Assembly: GCA_040397785.1 (NCBI GenBank)
Contig: JBBAVI010000100.1
Coordinates: 1 to 20,480, forward strand
Direction of reading: 5' to 3'
Length of the DNA stretch: 20,480 nt
Source: M3007 sp040397785
GTDB lineage: Bacteria > Bacteroidota > Bacteroidia > Chitinophagales > Saprospiraceae
The translations under genes and the position numbers were made by a program. Under the pieces are notes generated by a model. The model was not told the DNA's origin and made no database searches. It saw only the letters and a program-made list of their open reading frames with translations. This document shows, one piece after another, positions 1 through 7,810 of this stretch (its first letter is position 1; each line of letters opens with the position of its first letter).

Positions 1-1222
1 CATAATCGCGGGTATTCAAAAACACCTCACTCATGAGGGTTTGGGCATCTTCATAATACTTTGAATTCGGCTGGATGCGCTGCAAAGCGCCAATGGCGTC
101 GCGGTCGTATTTGAGTTCGTAACTTAATTTGGCATAGTTGATCAAGGCATCTTCGCGCACCGCCAAATCGAAATTCATGTTGGAAGCCTGTCCGAATGCA
201 TTGCGTGCGGCAAACTTGTTTTTGGTTTTCAAGTAGCAGTCGCCGAGGTGGTACAAACCGTTTTGTCCCAACAGGCTGTCTTCCTTGCTGAGTTGTTCCA
301 GGTTTTCGATGGCATTTTTATAAAAACCATTCTGGTATTGCGTGTACCCCAACTGGTAATAATCGGCCGGGCGCAAAGGCGCGCCATTGTTGGCAGCAAA
401 TTCCAGGTAAGGCATGGCCTTTTTGTATTCCTTTTTTTCGTAATAAGCCTGACCAACCAACTGATTGATTTCCGGGCGATTTTTGATTGTATTGTCTTGT
501 GCCTTCGGTCCGCCATAAGAAATTACCTGTTCGTACTGCTTTTTACCGGCATAGATCATGGTGATATAATATGGTACGGCTTGTTTGTACTTTTCCGATT
601 GTTCGCAGCGGGTAAATGCTTTGGCGGCCTCATCGTATTTACCTTCGAAAAACGCACAACAACCGTAGTAGTAGTTGGCCGGATAGTACCATTCGCTGCG
701 GGTATTTTCCTTCAAATTGTTAAAGGCCGATTTTGCGCGACTAAATTGTTTGGTCACAAAATAAGCGTAGCCTTTTTTAAATTGGATTTCCTCTCCAATT
801 GCACCCGTACCACCTGGCGCCATATCGTAATAGGTCAGCGCCTTGTCGTATTCTTTTTTATTGAAATAGTAATCGCCAATTTCGAGAGCTGCCTGGCTAG
901 CGACGGGTGACGGTGCGTTTTCGCGTAAAAAGTCGAGCACTAGTTTTTCTGCTTCTGGCAGGTCGAGGCGAACGGCGCATTTTGCGTGGTACAATTCTGC
1001 ATCCGTTTTCAGGGATTTCCATTCCGGTTCGTTGGCTGGACGTAACATGTCCATGGCGGAGCGGAATTCTTTTTGGGCTAATCCGTAAAGGTTTTGATTA
1101 AAAAAGTCGACCCCACGCTTGTACGAGAGGTTGGCTTCGGAGTATACTGTAGTTTGCTGAGCGTGCAAGGTAAGTGTCGCGACCAAAAACAGGAAGGAGC
1201 ACAAGCCAATCCGAAGGTTCAT
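1..1222 (-). CDS. Secreted tetratricopeptide-repeat protein, C-terminus cut by window edge
   Basis: The frame is open on the minus strand from an ATG at 1222 to the left edge, giving 407 codons with no stop. Residues 1-21 (MNLRIGLCSFLFLVATLTLHA, then QQ) form a signal peptide, so the product is exported to the periplasm or outer membrane. The rest is helical and tyrosine-rich with TPR-like segments such as SYKRGVDFFNQNLYGLAQKE, ALEIGDYYFNKKEYDKAL, ANYYYGCCAFFEGKYDEAAK and VGQAYYEKKEYKKAMPYLEF, spaced about 34-38 residues. TPR arrays are protein-interaction scaffolds. In Bacteroidota, long secreted TPR proteins of this kind are common and mostly uncharacterised. It is divergent from the glycosyltransferase gene at 1451, with a 228-bp gap. 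The partner and the C-terminal domain cannot be seen here. The TPR assignment is firm; any role is not. Confidence 0.85.
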   Translation of the reverse strand, partial: MNLRIGLCSFLFLVATLTLHAQQTTVYSEANLSYKRGVDFFNQNLYGLAQKEFRSAMDMLRPANEPEWKSLKTDAELYHAKCAVRLDLPEAEKLVLDFLRENAPSPVASQAALEIGDYYFNKKEYDKALTYYDMAPGGTGAIGEEIQFKKGYAYFVTKQFSRAKSAFNNLKENTRSEWYYPANYYYGCCAFFEGKYDEAAKAFTRCEQSEKYKQAVPYYITMIYAGKKQYEQVISYGGPKAQDNTIKNRPEINQLVGQAYYEKKEYKKAMPYLEFAANNGAPLRPADYYQLGYTQYQNGFYKNAIENLEQLSKEDSLLGQNGLYHLGDCYLKTKNKFAARNAFGQASNMNFDLAVREDALINYAKLSYELKYDRDAIGALQRIQPNSKYYEDAQTLMSEVFLNTRDY

Positions 1223-1450
1223 GTGAAAGAGGATTTAAGTTTTGTGTGTATGCTTTCAAACGGATTGTAATAAACAAGCCATTTGCTGGATTCATTTTTT
1301 GAGGAAAATTTAACAAAAGAACGTTAAAATCAGGGCGAAAATATGGAATGCCCTGTAAAGTTATTAAATCGATGTAAAATATATCAGAAACCGAGCAATA
1401 TCCCCCGTTTTACCACCGAATTATTTGAATTGCGCTACCTTTAACGGCTT

Positions 1451-3295
1451 ATGAAACTGCGTCAACTTGATGGAGGCCTGCTTGTGTTATTGGGATTGAT
1501 CCTGGGGCTATCCGCCTTTTTTTACAAGACTAATATGCAACACCCGCCCGAACTGCACCATGCCTGGAGCATGTCGGACTATTATGCGCTGGCGTTGCGG
1601 TTCAACGAAGAACACCTGAATATTTTCCGGCCGCAAACCTATAACCTGCAAACGCTGGAAGGTGTCACCTCCTCCGATTTTCCATTGCCCGCCTGGTTAT
1701 GCGCGGTGGTGATGCGCGTTTCAGGCAGTACGGAACCTTTGATTTTCAGGCTGTTGAGTTGGATGGTTAGTACGATTGCTTTTGTATTGCTGTACCGTGC
1801 TTTAATCACACAACCAACTCAAGCAAGTATTTCGGATCGATTGCGGGCCATTGTGCGCGCCCTTTTCGTGTGGTTGCTGCCCACTTTTGTGTATTTTAAC
1901 AACGCGTTTATCCCTTCCACCTGGGCATTTAGTGCATTTTTGATTGCCTGTTGGGCCTATCAACATCAAAAAACAAGTTGGGCCATCCTTGCACTCACGC
2001 TGGCGGCCTTGTTGCGCAAACCTTACATACTTTGGCTGTTTGCATTTGCAGGCCTGCTTTGGCAACAAAAAGCGCTTAAAAAACAATGGCGTATTTGGCT
2101 GGGTGGATTGTCTGTTTTTTTTGCCTGGCAAGTGTACGATTGGTACCTCGGACAGCATTATGGGCAGTTATTTTTGCGCAGTGTGCGTCCACCGGCATCT
2201 TTTCAGGAAGCGTATGAGGCGATGTTCGGTATATTTAGCAAATGGGGACTGGTGTGGTTTTCGCCGTGGCACATCGTCTGGATGGTTTTTAGCCTGGTGT
2301 TGATCGCTTTGAATCCGCGTTTACCCAAAACCTCCGGGTCGATTTGGGCACCTTTGACAGGATTGGGCATTGCATTTTGCTACTTTTTGGGCATGGAACG
2401 CCAGTTTTGGGACCATGATTATTATGTGTTGGATAGTTTTTATCCGGCCTTGGTGCTTTTTGTAATTTGGATAAACGAACATAATACTGCGGTTAAAAGG
2501 CTGCTTTGGCCTGAAATCGGGTTATTGTTCGGCGCCTTTTTATGGGCTGCCCCGATTCAGCAATTTTACCAAAATGCAAAACGCTTTGAAACCACCGAAA
2601 AAACCAACCATGCCTATGCGGCTGCCAAACCGATGTTCGACGCTGTGGATCCCGAAGGCAAGGCAAAAGTGCTGATTTTTGAAGCCTATTCCTTTAATTT
2701 ACCCCTGATTGGCATTCGACGCCAGGGCTATTGTTTGCTTTCGTCTAAAGCAGAAGTCCAACAAGCTGCACTCAGCCATCAACCGGATCTGGTTGCCTGC
2801 CTGGATACGTTTTTTGTATCGGAAGTGGTGCAGGATAACCCGGCGATCGTGCAGAAATTGCGTTTTTTGAAATCCGATAGCAGGGTGTTGTTGTTCAAAA
2901 CGGAACGAATGCCCGAACAACGGTTGGAAGCGCTGTTGGGCAATCAAAGCCAAATATTGGCCGATACTTCCCTGCTACAGGACACGGATGGATACCTCCT
3001 GACCCAACAAGTGCCACTACATGGGCCACAAAAGATCCTTTTTTACGGGCAAATGGGCTTGGAACCTGCCGGAACCCTGAAAGCGACGGTTGCAGCATTC
3101 AAAGGAGATAAAATGGTGTATTATGTGGAAAAGCCAATGACTACAAATGCGGCGAAAACCATGCAATTCAAGAGCACCTCGATTGATTTGCCTGTATTGG
3201 ATGCAGATTTTGTAAAGATTTACCTTTGGAACCTGGATAAACGGGCGGTGCAATTAGCCGGGTTTCGGATCTCCATGGTGGTACCCTGGCATTGA
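1451..3295 (+). CDS. Polytopic GT-C-type glycosyltransferase (PMT/GT39-like), 614 aa
   Basis: This is an integral inner-membrane protein. A first membrane segment lies at about residues 8-25, followed by a loop with the acidic motif HHAWSMSD (36-43). About nine further hydrophobic segments run to residue ~376. The loop motif DHDYYVLD (321-328) lies late in the membrane part. A soluble, probably periplasmic, domain of about 230 residues follows. An acidic residue in the first large loop and a later HDYY-type loop are typical of GT-C enzymes related to ArnT/PMT, which transfer a sugar from a polyprenyl-phosphate donor on the outer face of the inner membrane. Donor and acceptor cannot be predicted. 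The ATG at 1451 lies 8 bp after TACCTTTA (1436-1443), which resembles the Bacteroidota -7 element. No glycan gene cluster surrounds it. The fold class is fairly sure; catalytic activity is inferred. Confidence 0.65.
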   Translation: MKLRQLDGGLLVLLGLILGLSAFFYKTNMQHPPELHHAWSMSDYYALALRFNEEHLNIFRPQTYNLQTLEGVTSSDFPLPAWLCAVVMRVSGSTEPLIFRLLSWMVSTIAFVLLYRALITQPTQASISDRLRAIVRALFVWLLPTFVYFNNAFIPSTWAFSAFLIACWAYQHQKTSWAILALTLAALLRKPYILWLFAFAGLLWQQKALKKQWRIWLGGLSVFFAWQVYDWYLGQHYGQLFLRSVRPPASFQEAYEAMFGIFSKWGLVWFSPWHIVWMVFSLVLIALNPRLPKTSGSIWAPLTGLGIAFCYFLGMERQFWDHDYYVLDSFYPALVLFVIWINEHNTAVKRLLWPEIGLLFGAFLWAAPIQQFYQNAKRFETTEKTNHAYAAAKPMFDAVDPEGKAKVLIFEAYSFNLPLIGIRRQGYCLLSSKAEVQQAALSHQPDLVACLDTFFVSEVVQDNPAIVQKLRFLKSDSRVLLFKTERMPEQRLEALLGNQSQILADTSLLQDTDGYLLTQQVPLHGPQKILFYGQMGLEPAGTLKATVAAFKGDKMVYYVEKPMTTNAAKTMQFKSTSIDLPVLDADFVKIYLWNLDKRAVQLAGFRISMVVPWH

Positions 3296-3386
3296 TTTTT
3301 CAAGAAAACTACGTGGCTCATGCCTTTGGGTAGCATAGCAATGATTTAACACCCTATTTATATTTACGACCTACCTTCGCCGGGCT

Positions 3387-3418
3387 TTTGCTACCTTTGC
3401 AGCAATTTGCTACCTTAC
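3387..3418 (+). promoter_or_regulatory. Candidate Bacteroidota promoter of the marC-rpiB-lipoprotein-rimM run
   Basis: The -7 consensus TAnnTTTG is matched exactly by TACCTTTG at 3392-3399, 23 bp before the marC ATG. The 11-mer TTTGCTACCTT occurs twice (3387-3397 and 3406-3416). As a result a TTTG at 3387-3390 also stands 20 bp before TACCTTAC at 3411-3418, which would be an alternative -33/-7 pair. Which of the two is used cannot be decided from sequence. Confidence 0.4.
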
Positions 3419-3422
3419 TCCT

Positions 3423-4058
3423 ATGGAATTTTTCTTTGCAACACTTTTTTCCTTGTTTAGTATCGTGGATCCGCCAGGGGCCATTCCGGTGTATGTAGCG
3501 CTTACGGGCGACCGACCGCGCGCGGAACGCAACCGGATTGCGCTCATGACTTCATTTTATTTTCTGCTGATTTTGATCTGCTTTTTTTTGGCAGGCAATT
3601 ATATTTTGGGCTTTTTTGGCCTTACCATCCATGCTTTGCGCATTGCGGGCGGTATTACCCTGCTGATTAGCGGTTTTGGCTTAATGTCGGGTAGTTTTGC
3701 CAAACGGCGGGGATATGATAAGGACGTTGAAAAACACGCCCAAGACCACAGTGATCTTGCATTTTCACCCTTGGCGATGCCTTTGTTGTCGGGCCCAGGC
3801 TCTATATCTTATCTGATTACACAATACAACCAACATACAGCGTGGGCAGAGCGCGGCATGATCCTTGGAGCAATTATTGGCATGGGCGTGATGGTTTGGG
3901 GCTGTTTGCGTATTGCGCCTTTTTTGTTCAAAATGTTTGGTCCGGGCGGCTTGAATGCCATAGCACGCATCATGGGCTTTATTGTTATTGCCATTGGAGT
4001 GCAGTTTATCGTAGACGGATTGGTACATTTGGTGCAGGAAATGGCAAAAAGTATGTAA
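3423..4058 (+). CDS. MarC family integral membrane protein (NAAT/UPF0056)
   Basis: The product has 211 residues, the usual length for the family, and about six hydrophobic segments. MarC-family signatures are clear: SIVDPPGAIPVYVAL near residues 13-27, LRIAGGITLLISGFGLM in the middle, LAMPLLSGPGSISYL near 117-131, and RIMGFIVIAIGVQFIVDGL close to the C-terminus. It sits in the inner membrane. The family was named for a supposed multiple-antibiotic-resistance role that later work did not support. Some archaeal members were reported to carry amino acids, so the substrate here is unknown. It is the first gene of a same-strand run with gaps of 37, 25 and about 50 bp (marC, rpiB, lipoprotein, rimM), probably co-transcribed. 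Family assignment is confident; function is open. Confidence 0.9.
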   Translation: MEFFFATLFSLFSIVDPPGAIPVYVALTGDRPRAERNRIALMTSFYFLLILICFFLAGNYILGFFGLTIHALRIAGGITLLISGFGLMSGSFAKRRGYDKDVEKHAQDHSDLAFSPLAMPLLSGPGSISYLITQYNQHTAWAERGMILGAIIGMGVMVWGCLRIAPFLFKMFGPGGLNAIARIMGFIVIAIGVQFIVDGLVHLVQEMAKSM

Positions 4059-4095
4059 TCTTGTATATTCCTTAAAATTCAAACCATCCAATATT

Positions 4096-4524
4096 ATGAA
4101 AATTGCAATTGGCTGCGATCATGCAGGATTTCCTTACAAAGACGGGTTGGTTGCCATGCTGCAAGCGCAGGGCCACATGGTGCAGGATTTTGGTACCCAT
4201 TCGTTAGAATCTGTGGATTACCCGGACTTTGCCCATGCCGTTGCCCTCGCGGTAGAGGACGGACAGGCAGAATTGGGTATCTTATTATGCGGCAGTGGCA
4301 ACGGGGTGGCCATTACAGCCAACAAGCATCAGGGCATTCGTTGTGCCATTTGCTGGACTGAAGAACTGGCAGCCCTGGCACGTCAGCACAACAACGCCAA
4401 CGTGATCGCAATACCTGCCCGTTTTGTACCGGAAATTCTGGCACAAGCGATGGTGCGTATTTTCATCAGCACCGAATTTGAAGGTGGTCGACATGGCCGA
4501 CGGGTGGATAAAATTGCCTGCTAA
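4096..4524 (+). CDS. rpiB: Ribose-5-phosphate isomerase B
   Basis: This cytoplasmic enzyme interconverts ribose 5-phosphate and ribulose 5-phosphate in the non-oxidative pentose phosphate pathway. Its 142 residues match the LacAB/RpiB family length. Visible signatures are the N-terminal IGCDHAG (5-11, with Asp8 and His9), the active-site Cys65 in LLCGSGNG followed by TANK (74-77), RQHNNANV (96-103, His98), and FEGGRHGRRV near the C-terminus (128-137). These match the catalytic cysteine, the phosphate-binding and ring-opening residues known for E. coli RpiB. Allose-6-phosphate isomerase and LacA/LacB share the fold, but the motif set and lack of a sugar operon favour RpiB. The gene follows marC by 37 bp and precedes the lipoprotein gene by 25 bp. 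Confidence 0.93.
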   Translation: MKIAIGCDHAGFPYKDGLVAMLQAQGHMVQDFGTHSLESVDYPDFAHAVALAVEDGQAELGILLCGSGNGVAITANKHQGIRCAICWTEELAALARQHNNANVIAIPARFVPEILAQAMVRIFISTEFEGGRHGRRVDKIAC

Positions 4525-4549
4525 ACAATCAGCATCTCAACACCAACGT

Positions 4550-5323
4550 ATGTACTTCCGTATCCTGTTTATTGCCCTCGGTCTTTGCTGCCTCTTTCAG
4601 TGTACTGACCGAAAAACGGACGATTATGTGCTGGATCCTGCCCAGCAATACGCTTATTTCCCTTTGAAAATTGGAAAATATGTGGATTATACTGTCGATA
4701 GCATTGTTTATGACTTTTCATCGGGCAGTGGGATAAGACGGGATTCCGCGCGTACGTGGGTGCGTGAAACGATCATTGATACGTTGCGCGACAATACCGG
4801 GGCGCTGGTATATGTAGTTGAACGCGCTGAAAAAACCCAACTTTCCGACAATTGGCAAATCAAATACGTCAACACTGCGTCCTTGAACAATACCCAGGCG
4901 GTGCGCACCGAAGAAAACCTGCGGTTTTTAAAATTGGTGTTCCCAATGGTTCGACGTACGACCTGGAATGGCAATTTCTGGATTGATGCCACCCGGGAAA
5001 TTGCCATTGCCGGCGAACGCATGCGCCCATTTAGCAACTGGAATTATACCGTAGATTCCATTGATGTGGCCAAAAACATCGGCACCTTCGCGTTTGATTC
5101 GGTCCTGGTGGTCACCGAAGCAAATGCCAGTACGATCTACGAACGCCGCTTTTCGCGGGCGCATTACGCCAAACATGTAGGATTGGTGCAACGGGAACAA
5201 TGGATCCTCGACTCGCAATACTGCAACCAAAGTCCGGCACCAACCGATTGCAGCACCAAGCCCTGGCAAGACAAAGCCGAGCGCGGGTATATTTTGAAAC
5301 AAACCCTTGTAGGTTTTAATTAA
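4550..5323 (+). CDS. Conserved Bacteroidota lipoprotein of unknown function, 257 aa
   Basis: The ATG at 4550 is preferred because it opens directly on a lipoprotein signal peptide: residues 1-17 are hydrophobic and LFQC places the lipidated cysteine at position 18. The frame is open further upstream (to 4424), but that part overlaps rpiB and would bury the signal peptide. After the cysteine comes a polar linker (TDRKTDD). A beta-rich body follows, containing YFPLKIGKYVDYTVDSIVYD (36-55), and then HYAKHVGLVQREQW (205-218), a pattern I associate with uncharacterised lipoproteins of this phylum. Two cysteines (225 and 234) near the C-terminus could form a disulfide. It is expected to be anchored in the inner or outer membrane. 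I recognise no catalytic motif and give no function. Confidence 0.75.
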   Translation: MYFRILFIALGLCCLFQCTDRKTDDYVLDPAQQYAYFPLKIGKYVDYTVDSIVYDFSSGSGIRRDSARTWVRETIIDTLRDNTGALVYVVERAEKTQLSDNWQIKYVNTASLNNTQAVRTEENLRFLKLVFPMVRRTTWNGNFWIDATREIAIAGERMRPFSNWNYTVDSIDVAKNIGTFAFDSVLVVTEANASTIYERRFSRAHYAKHVGLVQREQWILDSQYCNQSPAPTDCSTKPWQDKAERGYILKQTLVGFN

Positions 5324-5373
5324 CAGGCGCTGAAAAAGCGTATTGGCTTTAACCAGCCCCAATGCAGACAAAT

Positions 5374-5910
5374 ATGGCAGAAATAGAATACATCAACATC
5401 GGCTACACCAGAAAAACCCATGGATTAAAAGGCGAACTGAAAGCGGTGATTGAGGAGCGTTTTTTGGAAGATTTCATGAAAAACGAACGCATTTTTCTGG
5501 AAATTAAAACCATCATGGTGCCTTATTTCATCGTAGAGGTGCGCGGGGGCGGTGAACTAATTATTGCTTTAGAAGACATCAAATCCAAAGAATCGGCCGA
5601 AACGCTGCAGGCGCGGCAGATATATTTGCGCAAAAAAGACTTAGTTCCCGATTCAAAACGCCTGATGCCCATTGAGGAAGAAGAGACCCTCGAATATGCT
5701 TACATGGCCGGTTATACGATCACAGACCAAACCTTGGGCGAAGTAGGCCCGATTGACGAGGTACTGGAAATGCCGCAGCAGGAAATGGCTTTTTTAAAAT
5801 ACAAAGGCAAAGACGTGCTCATCCCCCTGAATGCACAATTGATCGTTTCGGTAGATAAAACGGCGAAAACAGTGTTGATGGATTTGCCGGAGGGGCTTTT
5901 GGATATGTAA
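5374..5910 (+). CDS. rimM: Ribosome maturation factor RimM
   Basis: RimM binds ribosomal protein uS19 and assists maturation of the 30S subunit head and 16S rRNA. The N-terminal barrel domain starts with INIGYTRKTHGLKGELK, the family's G-x-x-x-K-T-H-G-x-K-G-E signature. A PRC-barrel domain follows from about residue 105 (AYMAGYTITDQTLGEVGPI) and ends with VLIPLNAQLIVSVDKTAKTV and the usual MDLPEGLLDM tail. The length (178 aa) is normal. An in-frame ATG lies 12 bp upstream at 5362; 5374 is chosen because it leaves the short N-terminus usual for the family, but neither start has a Shine-Dalgarno site. The common partners rpsP and trmD are absent. It follows the lipoprotein gene and converges on the methyltransferase gene 9 bp away. 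Confidence 0.93.
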   Translation: MAEIEYINIGYTRKTHGLKGELKAVIEERFLEDFMKNERIFLEIKTIMVPYFIVEVRGGGELIIALEDIKSKESAETLQARQIYLRKKDLVPDSKRLMPIEEEETLEYAYMAGYTITDQTLGEVGPIDEVLEMPQQEMAFLKYKGKDVLIPLNAQLIVSVDKTAKTVLMDLPEGLLDM

Positions 5911-5919
5911 GAGGGGGGA

Positions 5920-6834
5920 TCACCAATAAGGATTCCGGGGCAACACCACCACCTGATACCCATCCTTTTTTAATTGCTCCAAACAAGTAGCATTCGGCAT
6001 TTCTTTAAACATTACCACCGCCAGCAACTGCGGCTCGGCAATGCGCAACCACGACAGGAGGTTCAATAAGCCCGTCATCACTGAGACGATGAACGTACCC
6101 TTGGAAAAACTGGCGGCGTCTACTTTTTCCGAACCTTGCAAATGGTAAATATTGATGCCCCGGAAAGCCACTACCGGGTAATTCAAACCAAGTGCGATTT
6201 TTTCCATTTCCCGTTTGGAAACTTTGTAGACATAATTGCCTACTTCCTCGTACGTGGCCCGTTTAATGTCGCGTCCCAACAATAATTTAAAAATGCCGAG
6301 CCGATTCAGGCCTGCTATCAAACCCCGAAACAGGGCTTGTACCACATTTTGATAAACGTAAGGATCCACCGGCTCCAGGAGAATAATGCCTTTTTTGGCC
6401 ACCCGCAACATTTCATACAAAGCCTTCATTGGCCGCGGAAAATGGTGGTACGACTCTTTACACAACACAAAATCGAAGCTACCGTCTTCAAACGACAGTT
6501 TTTCGGCGTTTTCTTTTTTAAATGCCTGGATATATCCGATTTCAGCGCCTTCTTTCAACAAGGCATCCGAAATGTCGGTGGCTAAGGCAGTTGCGCCTTT
6601 GGTGCTTAGGTAATGGGCATCGCTGCCGTACCGACCGTCGCCTACGGTTACCCAACTTGCACCGGGATATGCCCGCAGCATCGGATCAGAAATCCCATCG
6701 CGCTGCCGGGCCTGCGTGTAAGCAATGGTCCCTTCCATAAACCAACTCTGCGCAATACGCTCCCGCACGCCTCCTTTGCTGTATTGATCGAAATGCTGTT
6801 CATGCAGCGCGTAACTCTTTTCCTGATCGTTCAT
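5920..6834 (-). CDS. Class I SAM-dependent methyltransferase, 304 aa
   Basis: The fold of a Methyltransf_11-type enzyme is visible. The SAM-binding motif I appears as VTVGDGRYGSDA (62-73), the acidic end of strand beta-2 is TDIS (Asp87), and LSFEDGSFDFVLCKESYHHF (113-132) covers motifs II-III with the HHF typical of the family. The strand IILLEPVDP (150-158) follows. The C-terminal half (160-304) holds hydrophobic stretches such as FIVSVMTGLLNLLSWL that may bind a lipid-like substrate or the membrane. The acceptor is unknown and the neighbours do not suggest a pathway. It starts with ATG at 6834 and ends 9 bp from the end of rimM on the opposite strand, so the two transcripts converge. Confidence 0.8.
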   Translation of the reverse strand: MNDQEKSYALHEQHFDQYSKGGVRERIAQSWFMEGTIAYTQARQRDGISDPMLRAYPGASWVTVGDGRYGSDAHYLSTKGATALATDISDALLKEGAEIGYIQAFKKENAEKLSFEDGSFDFVLCKESYHHFPRPMKALYEMLRVAKKGIILLEPVDPYVYQNVVQALFRGLIAGLNRLGIFKLLLGRDIKRATYEEVGNYVYKVSKREMEKIALGLNYPVVAFRGINIYHLQGSEKVDAASFSKGTFIVSVMTGLLNLLSWLRIAEPQLLAVVMFKEMPNATCLEQLKKDGYQVVVLPRNPYW

Positions 6835-7087
6835 GTAAAACTCTTATTTTCCTGACTAAAAGCCTTTTATACCAAAAGCGCGACAAGGTCAAGGATTTCG
6901 TGCAAAATTCATAATGAAATAAGCGGATGTACGGCTGTTTTAAAGGGCAGCATGCGCAAAACAAGGCGGCATCAAGATGTTATTATTTTTTTAACAAATA
7001 TTTATGTAACCTTTGAAACTATTTTTCGTATTGCTACCGTTATTAGGGTATAGTTCCACTCCACTACCAATCAAATACTCTTTCGTT

Positions 7088-7294
7088 ATGCGCCACAACA
7101 CTGAATCAAATGAACGTAAAAGTCGCCAAAGCGCGATTTCACTTGCGATTGCCTTACACCTTGGTTTGGCCGCTTTGCTGTACTTAAATATGGGCGACAA
7201 ACCAAAGCAAAAAACTGACCATCAACCAATTGTCAATACGGCAACCAAACAACCCAATCCGGCCGCTCGGCCACGGACGGTGAATTTGCCATAG
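7088..7294 (+). CDS. Small TonB-like single-pass membrane protein, 68 aa
   Basis: The ORF from the ATG at 7088 encodes a basic N-terminus (RHNTESNERKSRQS), one membrane helix (about 16-36, SAISLAIALHLGLAALLYL), and a polar, proline-containing tail (KPKQKTDHQPIVNTATKQP) ending at residue 68. The helix with its histidine (His24) and the basic head resemble the N-terminal anchor of TonB/TolA proteins. No C-terminal TonB domain follows before the stop. The frame is also open upstream to a TTG at 7013, which gives a hydrophobic MKLFFVLLPLLGYSS start, but the ATG at 7088 is more usual. It may be a genuine micro-protein or the stump of a tonB gene cut by the repeat island that begins just after it. 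A strong hairpin at 7344 could end its transcript. I assign no function. Confidence 0.5.
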   Translation: MRHNTESNERKSRQSAISLAIALHLGLAALLYLNMGDKPKQKTDHQPIVNTATKQPNPAARPRTVNLP

Positions 7295-7343
7295 TTGCTG
7301 CCCACCCGAAAAGGTGGTAGCACGTTGCATGTCAACATTAACT

Positions 7344-7383
7344 ATCCCGAATTTTGGTGGAACCCCAAAATTCGGGATTTTTT
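7344..7383 (+). terminator. Hairpin terminator after the small TonB-like ORF
   Basis: A perfect 14-bp stem, ATCCCGAATTTTGG (7344-7357) with its reverse complement at 7365-7378, encloses a 7-nt loop and is followed by five T residues (7379-7383). This is a plausible intrinsic terminator 50 bp beyond the stop at 7294. The same stem recurs at 7942-7975, so it belongs to a repeated family and not only to this gene. Confidence 0.6.
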
Positions 7384-7433
7384 ATCCATTTTACCGAACA
7401 CCCAGCAAAGCGGAAACATTTGGGTAAGATATT

Positions 7434-7667
7434 CGACCTCTAGCGAGGTCGTGCAGAAAAAATATCATTGGGCGTTGCTACCAATATTTGACCTCCAAGG
7501 AGGTCAGTGCCTTGCCTTTGAGATTCCAGGAAATGGTTTTAAATCAATAAATCATTGAGCAACGTGACGACCTCGCATGAGGTCGAACATTTGTAGAAAA
7601 GAAACAATGTCCGAACCCACGCACGACTTCGGAGAAGTCGGATATTTGTAGGTCGAGCATTTGTAGG
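7434..7667. repeat. Cluster of four REP-like mini-hairpins
   Basis: Four hairpins share the plan CGACCTC-(3-4 nt)-GAGGTCG. They lie at 7434-7451 (loop TAGC), 7489-7506 (TGACCTCC, 2-nt loop), 7568-7585 (loop GCAT) and 7624-7640 (stem CGACTTC). Each carries a conserved flank. After the third and fourth, reading plus, come AACATTTGTAG and GATATTTGTAG. Before the first two, and therefore on the other strand, come the matching reverse forms (GATATT and CCAATATT). A further tail-only copy, GGTCGAGCATTTGTAGG, ends near 7667. So two units face each way. A short palindrome with a fixed asymmetric tail, arranged in opposed pairs, is the architecture of REP/REPIN elements. No REP-associated Y1 transposase gene is visible in the window. 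Confidence 0.7.
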
Positions 7668-7703
7668 TTGATAAGGCGCAAAATCGGGATTTGAATAATG
7701 CCC

Positions 7704-7810
7704 GCTCGCGCGCGGCTCTACCGCGTGCGTCAATCTGTCGGGCTCTGCCCGAGGGCGGAAAACGGGCAGAGCCCGACAGATTGACACACGCGGTAGAACC
7801 GCGCGCGAGC
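7704..7810. repeat. 107-bp G+C-rich inverted repeat with nested hairpins
   Basis: The left arm 7704-7751 and right arm 7763-7810 (48 bp each) are inverted copies matching at 46 of 48 positions around an 11-nt loop. Each arm also contains two smaller hairpins: CGCGG-n5-CCGCG and CGGGC-n3-GCCCG. The two mismatches pair C7716 with A7798 and C7728 with A7786. Read on the minus strand both become G-U wobbles, so a minus-strand RNA could pair along all 48 positions. The element is much more G+C-rich than its surroundings. It may be a mobile palindromic element or a structured RNA; sequence alone does not separate these. Confidence 0.8.

Noticed and set aside
248..910. Plus-strand open frame of 220 codons
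   Set aside because: It lies fully opposite the TPR protein gene, which has a signal peptide and periodic TPR motifs. The plus-strand translation has no recognisable domain.
4424..4549. N-terminal extension of the lipoprotein gene
   Set aside because: It overlaps rpiB, would place the signal peptide inside the protein, and the ATG at 4550 gives a proper lipoprotein signal.
7295..7558. Plus-strand 87-codon frame directly following the TonB-like ORF
   Set aside because: It starts with TTG straight after a stop and translates through the terminator hairpin and two REP-like palindromes. There are no protein features.
7434..7667. CRISPR array
   Set aside because: The repeats are hairpins in opposite orientations with variable stems and irregular spacing, not direct identical repeats with unique spacers. 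No cas gene is present.
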